From the NCBI GenBank assembly GCA_001774505.1, contig MFAF01000015.1:16531-24090 (forward strand): a stretch of 7,560 nucleotides of DNA, written 5' to 3'. The notes below the pieces were generated by a model. That model did not search any database and was not told where the DNA came from. It saw only the letters and a list, made by a program, of their open reading frames with translations. Origin of the DNA: Candidatus Coatesbacteria bacterium RBG_13_66_14 (GTDB taxonomy: Bacteria > RBG-13-66-14). Numbering within the stretch: the stretch's first letter is position 1; each line of letters starts with the position of its first letter. Both the position numbers and the translations under genes were made by a program. Below are positions 1 to 5,969 of the stretch, piece after piece.

Positions 1-1
1 C

Positions 2-3000
2 TTGAACTCCAACGCCCCGGGACCGGTGTTCACCGTGGTCATCCCGCCGCCCAACATCACCGGCTCCCTGCACATGGGCCACGCCCTGAACAACACCATC
101 CAGGACATCACCATCCGCTTCAAAAGGATGCAGGGGTGCAAGGTCCTCTGGCAGCCGGGCACCGACCACGCCGGTATCGCCACCCAGAACAAAGTCGAGC
201 AGGCGCTGGCCGCCGAGGGTCTGACACGGCACGACCTGGGGCGGGAGAAGTTCATCGCCCGCTGCTGGGCCTGGCGCGAGCAGTACGGCCGCGAAATCGT
301 CGAGCAGTTGAGAATCCTGGGGTGCTCCTGCGACTGGGAGCGGGAGCGATTCACCATGGACGAGGGGCTTTCCCGGGCGGTGCGCACCGCCTTCAAAGCC
401 TACTACGACGCGGGGATGATCTACCGCGGCGCGCGCATGGTCAACTGGTGCACCCGCTGCCACACCTCCATTTCCGACCTCGAGGTGGAGTACGAGGACC
501 AGAGTTCCCACCTGTGGTACGTCCGCTATCCCCTGGCCGACGGTTCGGGGGACCTGGTCGTGGCCACCACGCGGCCGGAGACGATGCTGGGCGACACGGC
601 GGTGGCGGTCCATCCCGAGGACGAACGGTACAGGGCCTTCATCGGCCGGGAGGTGGACCTGCCGCTCACCGGGCGGCGCATTCCGGTAATCGCCGACGAG
701 CGCGTGGACCCAGCCTTCGGCACCGGGGCGGTGAAGGTGACCCCGGCCCACGACCCTAACGACCACGAGATGGCCGGGCGGCACGGCCTGAAGAGCCTGG
801 TGGTCATAGACTTCGAGGGGCGGATGACCGCCGAGGCCGGGGCCGGTTACGCGGGGCTCGGGATCGAGGAGTGCCGGAAAAAAGTGGTGGCCGACCTCGA
901 CAAGCTGGGCCTCGTGGAGAAAATCGAGGATTACAGCCACTCGGTGGGCACCTGTTACCGCTGCCACGAGACCATCGAGCCGCTGGTGAGCGAGCAGTGG
1001 TGGATGGACATGAGCCCCCTGAAGGACGCCGCCATCCGCGTCGTGGAGCGGGGCGAGGTGAAATTCATCCCCGAGCGCTGGACCAAGGTCTACCTCGACT
1101 GGATGGAGAACCTGCGGGACTGGAACATCGGCCGCCAGCTCTGGTGGGGCCACCGGATGCCGCTCTGGCGCTGCGACGCCTGCGGGGAAATCGTGGTGGA
1201 GACCCAGACGCCCGAGCGGTGCCCGAAGTGCGGCGGGGCGCTGCGCCAGGAAGAGGACGTCCTGGACACCTGGTTCTCCTCGGCGCTCTGGCCGCTCTCG
1301 ACCCTGGGCTGGCCCGACGACGAGGAGCAGTTGGCAAAACTCTACCCCACCGCCGTCCTCTCCACCGCGCCGGACATCATCTACCTCTGGGTGGCGCGGA
1401 TGATCATGAGCGGGATGCACTTCCGCGGCGAGAAACCCTTCAGCCACGTGTACCTCCACGCCACCATCCTGGCCCAGGACGGCCGGCGGATGAGTAAATC
1501 CCTGGGCACCGGCGTGGATCCGCGCGAGGTGACGGCCGAGTACGGCACCGACGCCCTGCGCTTCACCCTGGTCATCCTCACCGGCCAGGGGCAGTCGGTG
1601 CGGCTGTGGGAGGACCGTTTCACCGTGGGGCGCAATTTTGCCAACAAGGTTTGGAACGCCGCCCGCTTCCTTGCGCTCAACCTGACCGGGAGCCGCCTGG
1701 CCGAAGCGGCCCCGCTAACCGCCGCCGAGCTGCCCGACGACCGCTATCTCACCCTGGAGGACCGCTGGATCATCTCCCGGCTCGGCCGCATCGCCGGGGA
1801 GGTGACCGACGCGCTGGAGGCGTACCGCTTCAACGAGGCGGCGCACCTGGCGTACGAGGCCTTCTGGCACGACTACTGCGACTGGTATCTGGAGCTCATC
1901 AAACCGCGCCTCTACGGCGACGACCCCAAGGCCAAAGGGGTGGCGCTCGCGGTGGCGCTCCACGGGATGCGCCTGCTTTTAAAGCTCCTACACCCCATCA
2001 TGCCCTTCATCACCGAGGAGCTCTTCCACCGCCTGTTCCCCAACGCGCCGGCGGACCTCATGGTCTCGCCCTGGGAAGACCACGAGGACTGGCCGGGGTA
2101 CGCGGGGGACGAGGCGCACGTGGAGCGGCTGCAGAAGCTGATTGACACCGTGCGCAACATCCGGGGCGAGATGGGCGTCCCGCCCGGGGCCAAGGTGCGG
2201 CTCCTGGTGAAGACCACCGACGGCGACCTGGCCGCCCTGGTCAAGGCCCAGGCCGGTTTCTTCGCCAACCTGGCCGGTGTGGAGGAAATCGAGACCGGCC
2301 CGGAGGTGGTCAAGCCCAAGGGGGCCGCCGTGGGCGTGGCGGGCGATGTGGAGCTCTACGTCCCGCTGGCCGGGGTGGTGGACTTCTCCGCCGAGCTGGA
2401 GCGGTTGTTTAGGGATTTGGACAAGGTCTGTGAGCGGTTGGGCAAGGTGGAGAAAAAGCTAGACGACGCCCAGTTCCGCTCAAAAGCTCCCGTCGAGGTC
2501 GTCAAGGGCGAAGAGGAGAAGCGGGACCGCATGGCGGCCGAGATCAAAGCCATGGATAATCATAGTGTCCAGGTTGAAGATTTGTTATACTTATCTTTCA
2601 GAGAAGGAGGAGTCATGTCATTCAATTTTCGTAACCTTGATGACTTAACTAGGCAGAAAATGCTTGAGGAAGTGGAGCTTGATATAGAGCGCGGATGTTT
2701 GTATATAAGCCCTAGATTGATTGCGGGCGTTGAGGAAAAATACAAAAATCTTCTTGTAGATGCGGTTAAGTATAACGATGAAGAATGGTTAGCAGAGCAA
2801 ATTGAGAAAATGGGCTTGCTAAAAACCCGTGAAATGTATACTCGAAGCGGAATCACAAGAGAAAGAGCAGTTCCAATTAATGCACATCTCGTTTTAGCTG
2901 AAGGTGAGTTTAATCGTTTTTATGTCCGTGCTATTTGTAAGAGAGTTCTGGAGCAAGGACTAAATGTAGTAATTGTCTATAGAGGTAAGATAGTATCAAA

Positions 3001-3148
3001 TCCTAGGCCCGATTCTGAGTCGAAGATAGGTTCTACAATTGATGCAAAAAGTCTCCTCGGTGATTTACGGGATCATCCTGGAGTAGATACTGCACTTGGT
3101 TTACCACCAGGGCCTAATTCGGGATTAACAGTTGCACTCCCTGCTTAA
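2..3148 (+). CDS. valS: Valyl-tRNA synthetase, 5'-partial, reading in frame into a foreign C-terminal segment
   Basis: Class I aminoacyl-tRNA synthetase that charges tRNA-Val with valine in the cytoplasm. Residues are numbered from the first complete codon at base 2. The ATP-binding HIGH motif is HMGH at 24-27, followed by GTDHAGIATQ. The CP1 editing domain shows TTRPETMLGDTAVAVHP and GTGAVKVTPAHDPNDHE. A zinc-knuckle has cysteines at 391, 394, 407 and 410. The KMSKS loop is RMSKS at 496-500. The anticodon-binding region (near FNEAAHLAYEAFWHDYCDWY) and the C-terminal coiled coil (FRSKAPVEVVKGEEEKRDR) follow. The 5' end lies outside the window: about 40-50 family residues are missing, and the TTG at base 2 is an internal Leu codon. 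ValS similarity stops at about residue 851-854, only a few residues short of the usual end. The frame then continues through AT-rich DNA to 3148 with no stop. The last 177 codons are a separate gene in the same frame, listed separately. ValS identity is certain; whether a 1048-residue fusion is made is open. Confidence 0.93.
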   Translation: MNSNAPGPVFTVVIPPPNITGSLHMGHALNNTIQDITIRFKRMQGCKVLWQPGTDHAGIATQNKVEQALAAEGLTRHDLGREKFIARCWAWREQYGREIVEQLRILGCSCDWERERFTMDEGLSRAVRTAFKAYYDAGMIYRGARMVNWCTRCHTSISDLEVEYEDQSSHLWYVRYPLADGSGDLVVATTRPETMLGDTAVAVHPEDERYRAFIGREVDLPLTGRRIPVIADERVDPAFGTGAVKVTPAHDPNDHEMAGRHGLKSLVVIDFEGRMTAEAGAGYAGLGIEECRKKVVADLDKLGLVEKIEDYSHSVGTCYRCHETIEPLVSEQWWMDMSPLKDAAIRVVERGEVKFIPERWTKVYLDWMENLRDWNIGRQLWWGHRMPLWRCDACGEIVVETQTPERCPKCGGALRQEEDVLDTWFSSALWPLSTLGWPDDEEQLAKLYPTAVLSTAPDIIYLWVARMIMSGMHFRGEKPFSHVYLHATILAQDGRRMSKSLGTGVDPREVTAEYGTDALRFTLVILTGQGQSVRLWEDRFTVGRNFANKVWNAARFLALNLTGSRLAEAAPLTAAELPDDRYLTLEDRWIISRLGRIAGEVTDALEAYRFNEAAHLAYEAFWHDYCDWYLELIKPRLYGDDPKAKGVALAVALHGMRLLLKLLHPIMPFITEELFHRLFPNAPADLMVSPWEDHEDWPGYAGDEAHVERLQKLIDTVRNIRGEMGVPPGAKVRLLVKTTDGDLAALVKAQAGFFANLAGVEEIETGPEVVKPKGAAVGVAGDVELYVPLAGVVDFSAELERLFRDLDKVCERLGKVEKKLDDAQFRSKAPVEVVKGEEEKRDRMAAEIKAMDNHSVQVEDLLYLSFREGGVMSFNFRNLDDLTRQKMLEEVELDIERGCLYISPRLIAGVEEKYKNLLVDAVKYNDEEWLAEQIEKMGLLKTREMYTRSGITRERAVPINAHLVLAEGEFNRFYVRAICKRVLEQGLNVVIVYRGKIVSNPRPDSESKIGSTIDAKSLLGDLRDHPGVDTALGLPPGPNSGLTVALPA
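2583..2591 (+). promoter_or_regulatory. Extended -10 promoter element for the island operon
   Basis: The sequence TGTTATACT contains the extended -10 TG dinucleotide, one spacer base and TATACT, which matches TATAAT at five of six positions. There is no good -35 box 17 bases upstream, which is tolerable for extended -10 promoters. Transcription would begin near 2597-2599, about 17 bases before the ATG at 2615. It sits exactly at the composition change, so the island would bring its own promoter. AT-rich DNA gives such matches by chance, hence moderate confidence. Confidence 0.45.
2604..2610 (+). promoter_or_regulatory. Strong Shine-Dalgarno site for the ATG at 2615
   Basis: AAGGAGG is a near-perfect anti-16S match, four bases upstream of the ATG at 2615. 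It decides in favour of an independent start for the 177-residue gene, even though the valS frame runs straight through the same codon. Confidence 0.75.
2615..3148 (+). CDS. Conserved-looking protein of unknown function, first gene of the TIR cassette
   Basis: 177 residues, cytoplasmic by appearance (no signal peptide or membrane segment). I do not recognise a named domain. The start at 2615 is chosen because AAGGAGG lies four bases upstream and the AT-rich composition begins just before it. Three stretches look conserved rather than random. The N-terminus is MSFNFRNLDDLTRQKMLEEV, followed by GCLYISPRL (28-35). The centre has AEGEFNRFYVRAICKR (95-110), then VYRGKIV (121-127) and NPRPDSESKIG (129-139). 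The C-terminus has LLGDLRDHPGVDTALGLP and then GPNSGL (166-171). An EFNRFY stretch followed by YRGK and PRPxSE gives charged and aromatic residues that could form a ligand or nucleic-acid site, but this is speculation. It ends 21 bases before the TIR gene, so the two are probably co-transcribed and work together. It is in frame with valS and may also exist as the C-terminal part of a ValS fusion. Confidence 0.8.
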   Translation: MSFNFRNLDDLTRQKMLEEVELDIERGCLYISPRLIAGVEEKYKNLLVDAVKYNDEEWLAEQIEKMGLLKTREMYTRSGITRERAVPINAHLVLAEGEFNRFYVRAICKRVLEQGLNVVIVYRGKIVSNPRPDSESKIGSTIDAKSLLGDLRDHPGVDTALGLPPGPNSGLTVALPA

Positions 3149-3169
3149 CCTATAACGGGACAAGTAACC

Positions 3170-3874
3170 ATGAAAGTCTTTATTAGTTGGTCAGGTGCGA
3201 CTGGTAAAGCAATTGCAGTTGTTTTAAAGGAATGGATACCTTTATTACTCCAAGATGTTGATGTATTTATATCTCCTGACATTGAGAAGGGTGAAGTATG
3301 GTTTGGCAAACTTATGAAAATGCTGATTGAATCTAAGTTTGGAATCATTTGTGTAACAGAAGAAAGTTTGGTTTCACCATGGGTTAATTTTGAAGTCGGA
3401 GTAATAGCAAGTGTTCAGAAGAAAAATGTTGCACCATTTTTAGTTCATGTTGATGCAAGTTCATTAGCCGATAATCCTTTACATTTATTTCAATATTTAA
3501 ATAACGATAAAGATAGTATAAAAGAATTAATATTAGATATTAATAATAAATTAGATAATCCTGTCAATGATGGTATTGTAATAAGGCACTTTGAAAGTTA
3601 TTACCCGGAATTAGAGAGAAAAATCAGTACCATTCTTGAAGAAGAATCTAAAGGAAAAAAAGAAGTAAAAAAAACAATTACAAATGAAATCATCTATAAT
3701 GAATTAAATAGAATTCGTATGTTATTAAATGAGTTATCAGAAAGAACGCGATATGATTATTTAACAGGTTTAATCACTAGGCCATTGGATAGTACCCATT
3801 TAAGTAATGAGGAAATAAATAAAATTGCTGGAGCTATAAGCAAAGGGATTACGCAGGATAAAGCAGATAAATAG
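3170..3874 (+). CDS. TIR-domain protein (likely NAD+-consuming immune effector or sensor)
   Basis: 234 residues. The first approximately 145 form a bacterial TIR domain: strand A with the box-1-like KVFISWSG (2-9), then helix A, then DVFISPDIEKGEVW (31-44) as the BB-loop region. SKFGIICVTEESL (55-67) follows, then SPWVNFEVG (69-77) with W71 and E75 in the WxxxE arrangement, where E75 is the expected NADase catalytic glutamate. Established knowledge: many bacterial TIR domains hydrolyse NAD+ or make cyclic ADP-ribose-type signals during anti-phage immunity (Thoeris, TIR-CBASS, short Argonaute systems). The C-terminal part (about 150-234) is Lys/Glu-rich, probably helical, with no recognised domain, and could serve for oligomerisation or partner binding. 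The start at 3170 gives TIR strand A directly at the N-terminus; a weak GGGA lies 9 bases upstream. The gene is very AT-rich and follows the 177-residue gene by 21 bases in one operon. The TIR assignment is secure; enzymatic activity and defence role are inferred. Confidence 0.9.
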   Translation: MKVFISWSGATGKAIAVVLKEWIPLLLQDVDVFISPDIEKGEVWFGKLMKMLIESKFGIICVTEESLVSPWVNFEVGVIASVQKKNVAPFLVHVDASSLADNPLHLFQYLNNDKDSIKELILDINNKLDNPVNDGIVIRHFESYYPELERKISTILEEESKGKKEVKKTITNEIIYNELNRIRMLLNELSERTRYDYLTGLITRPLDSTHLSNEEINKIAGAISKGITQDKADK

Positions 3875-3899
3875 CTAACAAATAAAATAACCTTTATTA

Positions 3900-3925
3900 G
3901 GGCGGTCCGACCGCCCCTTCTTTTT
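3900..3925 (+). terminator. Rho-independent terminator after the TIR gene
   Basis: A 7-bp stem, GGGCGGT (3900-3906) with ACCGCCC (3910-3916) and a 3-base CCG loop, is followed by CTTCTTTTT. This is a standard intrinsic terminator for + strand transcripts. It lies 25 bases after the TIR stop codon. Its GC-rich stem resembles the host composition more than the island, so it may be either the cassette's own terminator or a former host terminator reused. On the opposite strand there is no T-run after the hairpin, so it is not bidirectional. Confidence 0.85.
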
Positions 3926-4174
3926 ATGACCGAAACCCCATACTATCAATTGAATCCGGTCAGGAATCCGGCGGGGGTGACGGGATTGGCCGCGCTTCTG
4001 GCACTCTTACGCGCGCCGGAATTGAAGGAGCCCAGGAAATTCCTGGGCCTGGGCGGAACATCGCGGGTCCTTCTGTTCAACACCGAGGGCGACACCGACC
4101 CGGAGGGTTTTTCCAAAGTCGTCAGCGACCGGTCTACCACTCCTCTCGGTCAGGCTCCTCGGCCGAATCGCTGA
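3926..4174 (+). pseudogene. 3' remnant of a diaminopropionate ammonia-lyase-like (PLP fold-type II) gene
   Basis: The frame encodes 82 residues. After about 15 unrelated residues it reads AGVTGLAALLALL, then SRVLLFNTEGDTDPEGF. This strongly resembles the C-terminal end of diaminopropionate ammonia-lyases (YgeX/DpaL), where a Gly-rich helix is followed by a VLLxxTEGxTDxxxYxxVV segment. The catalytic body, including the PLP-lysine region, is absent, so this cannot be a working enzyme. GC-rich codon use places it with the host rather than the island. The ATG at 3926 lies at the end of the terminator T-run and has no ribosome binding site, so it is probably not translated. The frame runs 41 bases into the end of the convergent gene at 4134. 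The family call rests on recalled motif similarity and could be a related PLP enzyme; a short unrelated ORF is the alternative. Confidence 0.5.
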
Positions 4175-5279
4175 AGAGGTCGTCGGGGGTCATCCCGGCC
4201 AGGATCATCTCCCGAAAATCCGTGTAGCTGAAAATCGCCACGCCGTCCGCGCCCGCCGCCCGGACGGCCTCTATGTGCGACCGCACCACGGCCGGGTCCA
4301 GCGGCTTCGAACCGTCGTTGTAATTCCGGAGCGCGATGCCGGTGTAAACGAGGCCGTCGCCCGCGTGCGTCACGGCGTCCGTCGTCTGCCGCCCGATCGT
4401 CCCCGCGTTGAGTGAGTAGGACATCGGGAGCGCCAGGTCAATCAGCCCTTCCTCCAGCCAGCGCCCCCAATCCTGACACACCCCGTCGTAGGCGTCCCCG
4501 GCGCGGTCGGCGAACACCGCCGCCGAGACGATTATTTCCGGGTTGATCTCCCGCGCCTCGCGCTGCACCCGGTCCACGAACTCGGTGACGTTGTCCCGCC
4601 GCCAGGCTCTCCACTCCTCGTCCTCCGGGTCGGCGTCCAGGCCGGTCCGCACCCAGTAATCGCTCACGGCGATGGGTGTGAAGCCCATGTCCGGGCCTTC
4701 GTAGCGCACGTAATCCAGGTGCAGCCCGTCCACCTCGTAGTTGGACACGATGTCCAGGAGCACCGAGGCGGTGTAGTCGCGCGCCTCGGGGATGCCCGGG
4801 TCGAGCCAGGCCCGGTGCCCGACGCCCATCCGGTTCCCCCACCGGTCGCAGGAGACCCACTCGGGGTGGCGGTTGACCACGTGATTCTCGTCCTGGGGGG
4901 CGAATCCGCCGGTGACCTCGAAGCAGGTGACCCAGGCGTGGACCGAGAGGCCCCAGGAGTGCCCCTCCTCCACGGCCAGCGCCAGGGGGTCGAAGTCCCC
5001 GGGCTGACCCTTCATGTAGATGGAGCGCGGCTCGGGATTGGTGTAGTAGGAGGTGCAGCGGTGGGGGATATACAGGGCGTCGCCGCGGTAGCGTACCTGG
5101 ACGAAGACGGCGTTGAAGCGGTACTCGGCGGCCTGGATGATTGCGCCGCGGACGTCGGCGTGACTGGTGAGCTCCCAGGCAGGAATCCAGAGCGCACGGC
5201 CCTCGACGGCGGGCTCGGTCCCGGCCGCCGCCGAGGTCAGAAGGGCGCTCGCCAATAAAATCGCGGCTGCGCGCTTCAC
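4134..5279 (-). CDS. Secreted glycoside-hydrolase-like protein, GHL10/DUF187 type
   Basis: 381 residues with a GTG start. The N-terminus MKRAAAILLASALLTSAAAG is a clear Sec signal peptide (Lys-Arg, hydrophobic core, AxA-like cleavage near 19-20), so the protein is exported. The body is a predicted TIM-barrel of the GHL10 (DUF187, YngK-like) family. Early in the mature part is RALWIPAWE, then FNAVFVQVRYRGDALY with a typical barrel strand, GLSVHAWV, and WLDPGIPEARDY. The family signature DGLHLDYVRY falls at 184-193, with D189 as a probable active-site acid. IVSAAVFAD, DLALPMSYS and GVAIFSYTDF follow near the C-terminus. Family members are thought to act on polysaccharides, often cell-wall related, but substrates are mostly unknown. 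The start is set by the signal peptide; a GAGGG lies about 15 bases upstream, farther than ideal. It is the last of four co-directional genes, with a 136-base gap from its upstream neighbour. Length is normal for the family core. Confidence 0.85.
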   Translation of the reverse strand: MKRAAAILLASALLTSAAAGTEPAVEGRALWIPAWELTSHADVRGAIIQAAEYRFNAVFVQVRYRGDALYIPHRCTSYYTNPEPRSIYMKGQPGDFDPLALAVEEGHSWGLSVHAWVTCFEVTGGFAPQDENHVVNRHPEWVSCDRWGNRMGVGHRAWLDPGIPEARDYTASVLLDIVSNYEVDGLHLDYVRYEGPDMGFTPIAVSDYWVRTGLDADPEDEEWRAWRRDNVTEFVDRVQREAREINPEIIVSAAVFADRAGDAYDGVCQDWGRWLEEGLIDLALPMSYSLNAGTIGRQTTDAVTHAGDGLVYTGIALRNYNDGSKPLDPAVVRSHIEAVRAAGADGVAIFSYTDFREMILAGMTPDDLFSDSAEEPDREEW

Positions 5280-5415
5280 GCCGATGGTCGCAATCCCTCT
5301 GTATGGACTGACCCCTGTGCGCCGGACCCGCCGGTGGGTTTAGCAATGTCCGGGGGTAAAAGGCTTAAGCCCTTTGTCTTACCTTGCCTACCGGATTCGC
5401 CGGGGGGGGCCTTTT

Positions 5416-5868
5416 CTAGTACCCCAGGTAGTGGAAGTACTCGGTCAACGTCTCGCAGTTGTGGCGGAGCGAGGCGATGAAATACGCCCCCCGCTCGTGC
5501 TGCTCGTCCAGGAAGACGGCGATGGTGGTGGACACCTTGTCGAAGATGTCGTGGATCAGGCAGTCCAGCGCCTCGTTGACCGTTCCGGGGACGCCGAGTA
5601 TCCCGCGGTCGGTGAGGTCCGCGATCCAGAACGACAGGTCGGCGTTGAGTCGCTCCAGCAGCTCTTTCGTCCGGGGGAAGAGGGCCAGAATCTCCTCTTC
5701 GGTCTTCTCGGCCACGATTCCGTAGGCGCGGGTGAGGTCGAAGAGCTCGTTGGCGTACCCCCAGAGCGCGCTCTCGTTGGCCGGCAGTTCGTAATCCTCC
5801 GCCGCGACGAGGGTGTGGGGGAGAAACGCGGCGGTGAGGATGGCGATGATCAGGCAGCGTATGTGCAT
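5416..5868 (-). CDS. Small secreted protein of unknown function
   Basis: 150 residues from the ATG at 5868. MHIRCLIIAILTAAFLPHTL then VAAEDYE reads as a signal peptide with cleavage after the VAA. The mature part is acidic and probably all-helical (for example NESALWGYANELFDLTRAYG, FPRTKELLERLNADLSFWI, DCLIHDIFDKVSTTIAVFLD). I recognise no family. The same frame stays open upstream to an ATG at 5973 that overlaps the TGA of the previous gene as ATGA. I prefer 5868 because the extra 35 residues are encoded by repeat DNA, are Arg/Ser-rich, and would bury the signal peptide. However, no ribosome binding site precedes 5868. An AAGGAG lies at 5966-5971 on the other side of the repeat. It is co-directional with the DgkA-PAP2 gene and the downstream GHL10 gene, and may belong to one transcript with them. 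Export is confident; function is unknown. Confidence 0.65.
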   Translation of the reverse strand: MHIRCLIIAILTAAFLPHTLVAAEDYELPANESALWGYANELFDLTRAYGIVAEKTEEEILALFPRTKELLERLNADLSFWIADLTDRGILGVPGTVNEALDCLIHDIFDKVSTTIAVFLDEQHERGAYFIASLRHNCETLTEYFHYLGY

Positions 5869-5886
5869 GGTAAAATCCGGGGCAAG

Positions 5887-5956
5887 GGGTTTAACCGAGC
5901 GAACCGAGCGTAGCGAGCTATGCCTCCGGCAAACCGAGCTACGCCTCTGGCGAAAC
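5887..5956. repeat. GC-rich degenerate tandem repeat in the spacer
   Basis: Two adjacent near-identical units lie at 5914-5934 (CGAGCTATGCCTCCGGC then AAAC) and 5935-5956 (CGAGCTACGCCTCTGGC then GAAAC), differing at two bases and one indel. They are preceded by two AACCGAGCG copies (5893-5901 and 5902-5910). The complement of the AACCGAGC core also occurs at 6802-6809 and 6889-6896, flanking the other repeat block. It looks like a dispersed host repeat that has landed between the DgkA-PAP2 stop and the small secreted gene. Confidence 0.7.
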
Positions 5957-5969
5957 CACTTGTCTCCTT

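Larger units (their letters stand above)
2552..3925 (+). other. AT-rich two-gene island (putative transferred defence cassette)
   Basis: Base composition falls abruptly at about 2552-2565, from GC-rich valS codons to AT-rich sequence. It returns to the GC-rich pattern after about 3925. Codon use changes with it: third positions are mostly A/T in the TIR gene and mostly G/C in the flanks. The first island gene looks intermediate in composition and the TIR gene is the most AT-rich. The block is self-contained: promoter-like element, ribosome binding site, two genes, terminator. On its left the last few valS codons and stop are missing. On its right there is a 5'-truncated enzyme remnant. No recombinase, terminal inverted repeat or target duplication is visible. 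Horizontal acquisition is an inference from composition and layout; the exact ends are uncertain by tens of bases. Confidence 0.75.

Noticed and set aside
2..4. TTG at base 2 as the valS start codon
   Set aside because: The residues that follow are internal to ValS, leading straight into the PPPNxTGxLHxGH region. The family has about 40-50 residues before this, so it is an internal Leu codon and the gene is cut by the window edge.
871..1497. 208-residue + strand frame inside valS
   Set aside because: It is an alternate-frame shadow of valS, Arg/Pro-rich and without family motifs.
2552..3925. Insertion sequence or integron gene cassette as the carrier of the island
   Set aside because: I found no transposase, integrase, attC-like fold, terminal inverted repeats or target duplication at either edge by eye.
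4095..4111. ACCCGGAGGGTTTTT as a + strand terminator
   Set aside because: The stem is only four base pairs with a three-base loop, and it lies inside the enzyme remnant's coding sequence; too weak to report.
4438..5346. 302-residue minus-strand frame overlapping the GHL10 gene
   Set aside because: It is an Arg/Pro/Gly-rich out-of-frame translation of the GHL10 gene with no recognisable motif.
5361..5370. Palindrome GGCTTAAGCC in the spacer downstream of the small secreted gene as a terminator
   Set aside because: The perfect part has no loop and is not followed by a T-run in the direction of the minus-strand genes, so it is not a clear terminator.
5402..5409. Run of eight G just after the small secreted gene's stop, as a possible phase-variation tract or terminator part
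   Set aside because: It lies outside any coding frame and has no convincing stem plus T-run on the minus strand. One GC-rich homopolymer is not enough for a claim.
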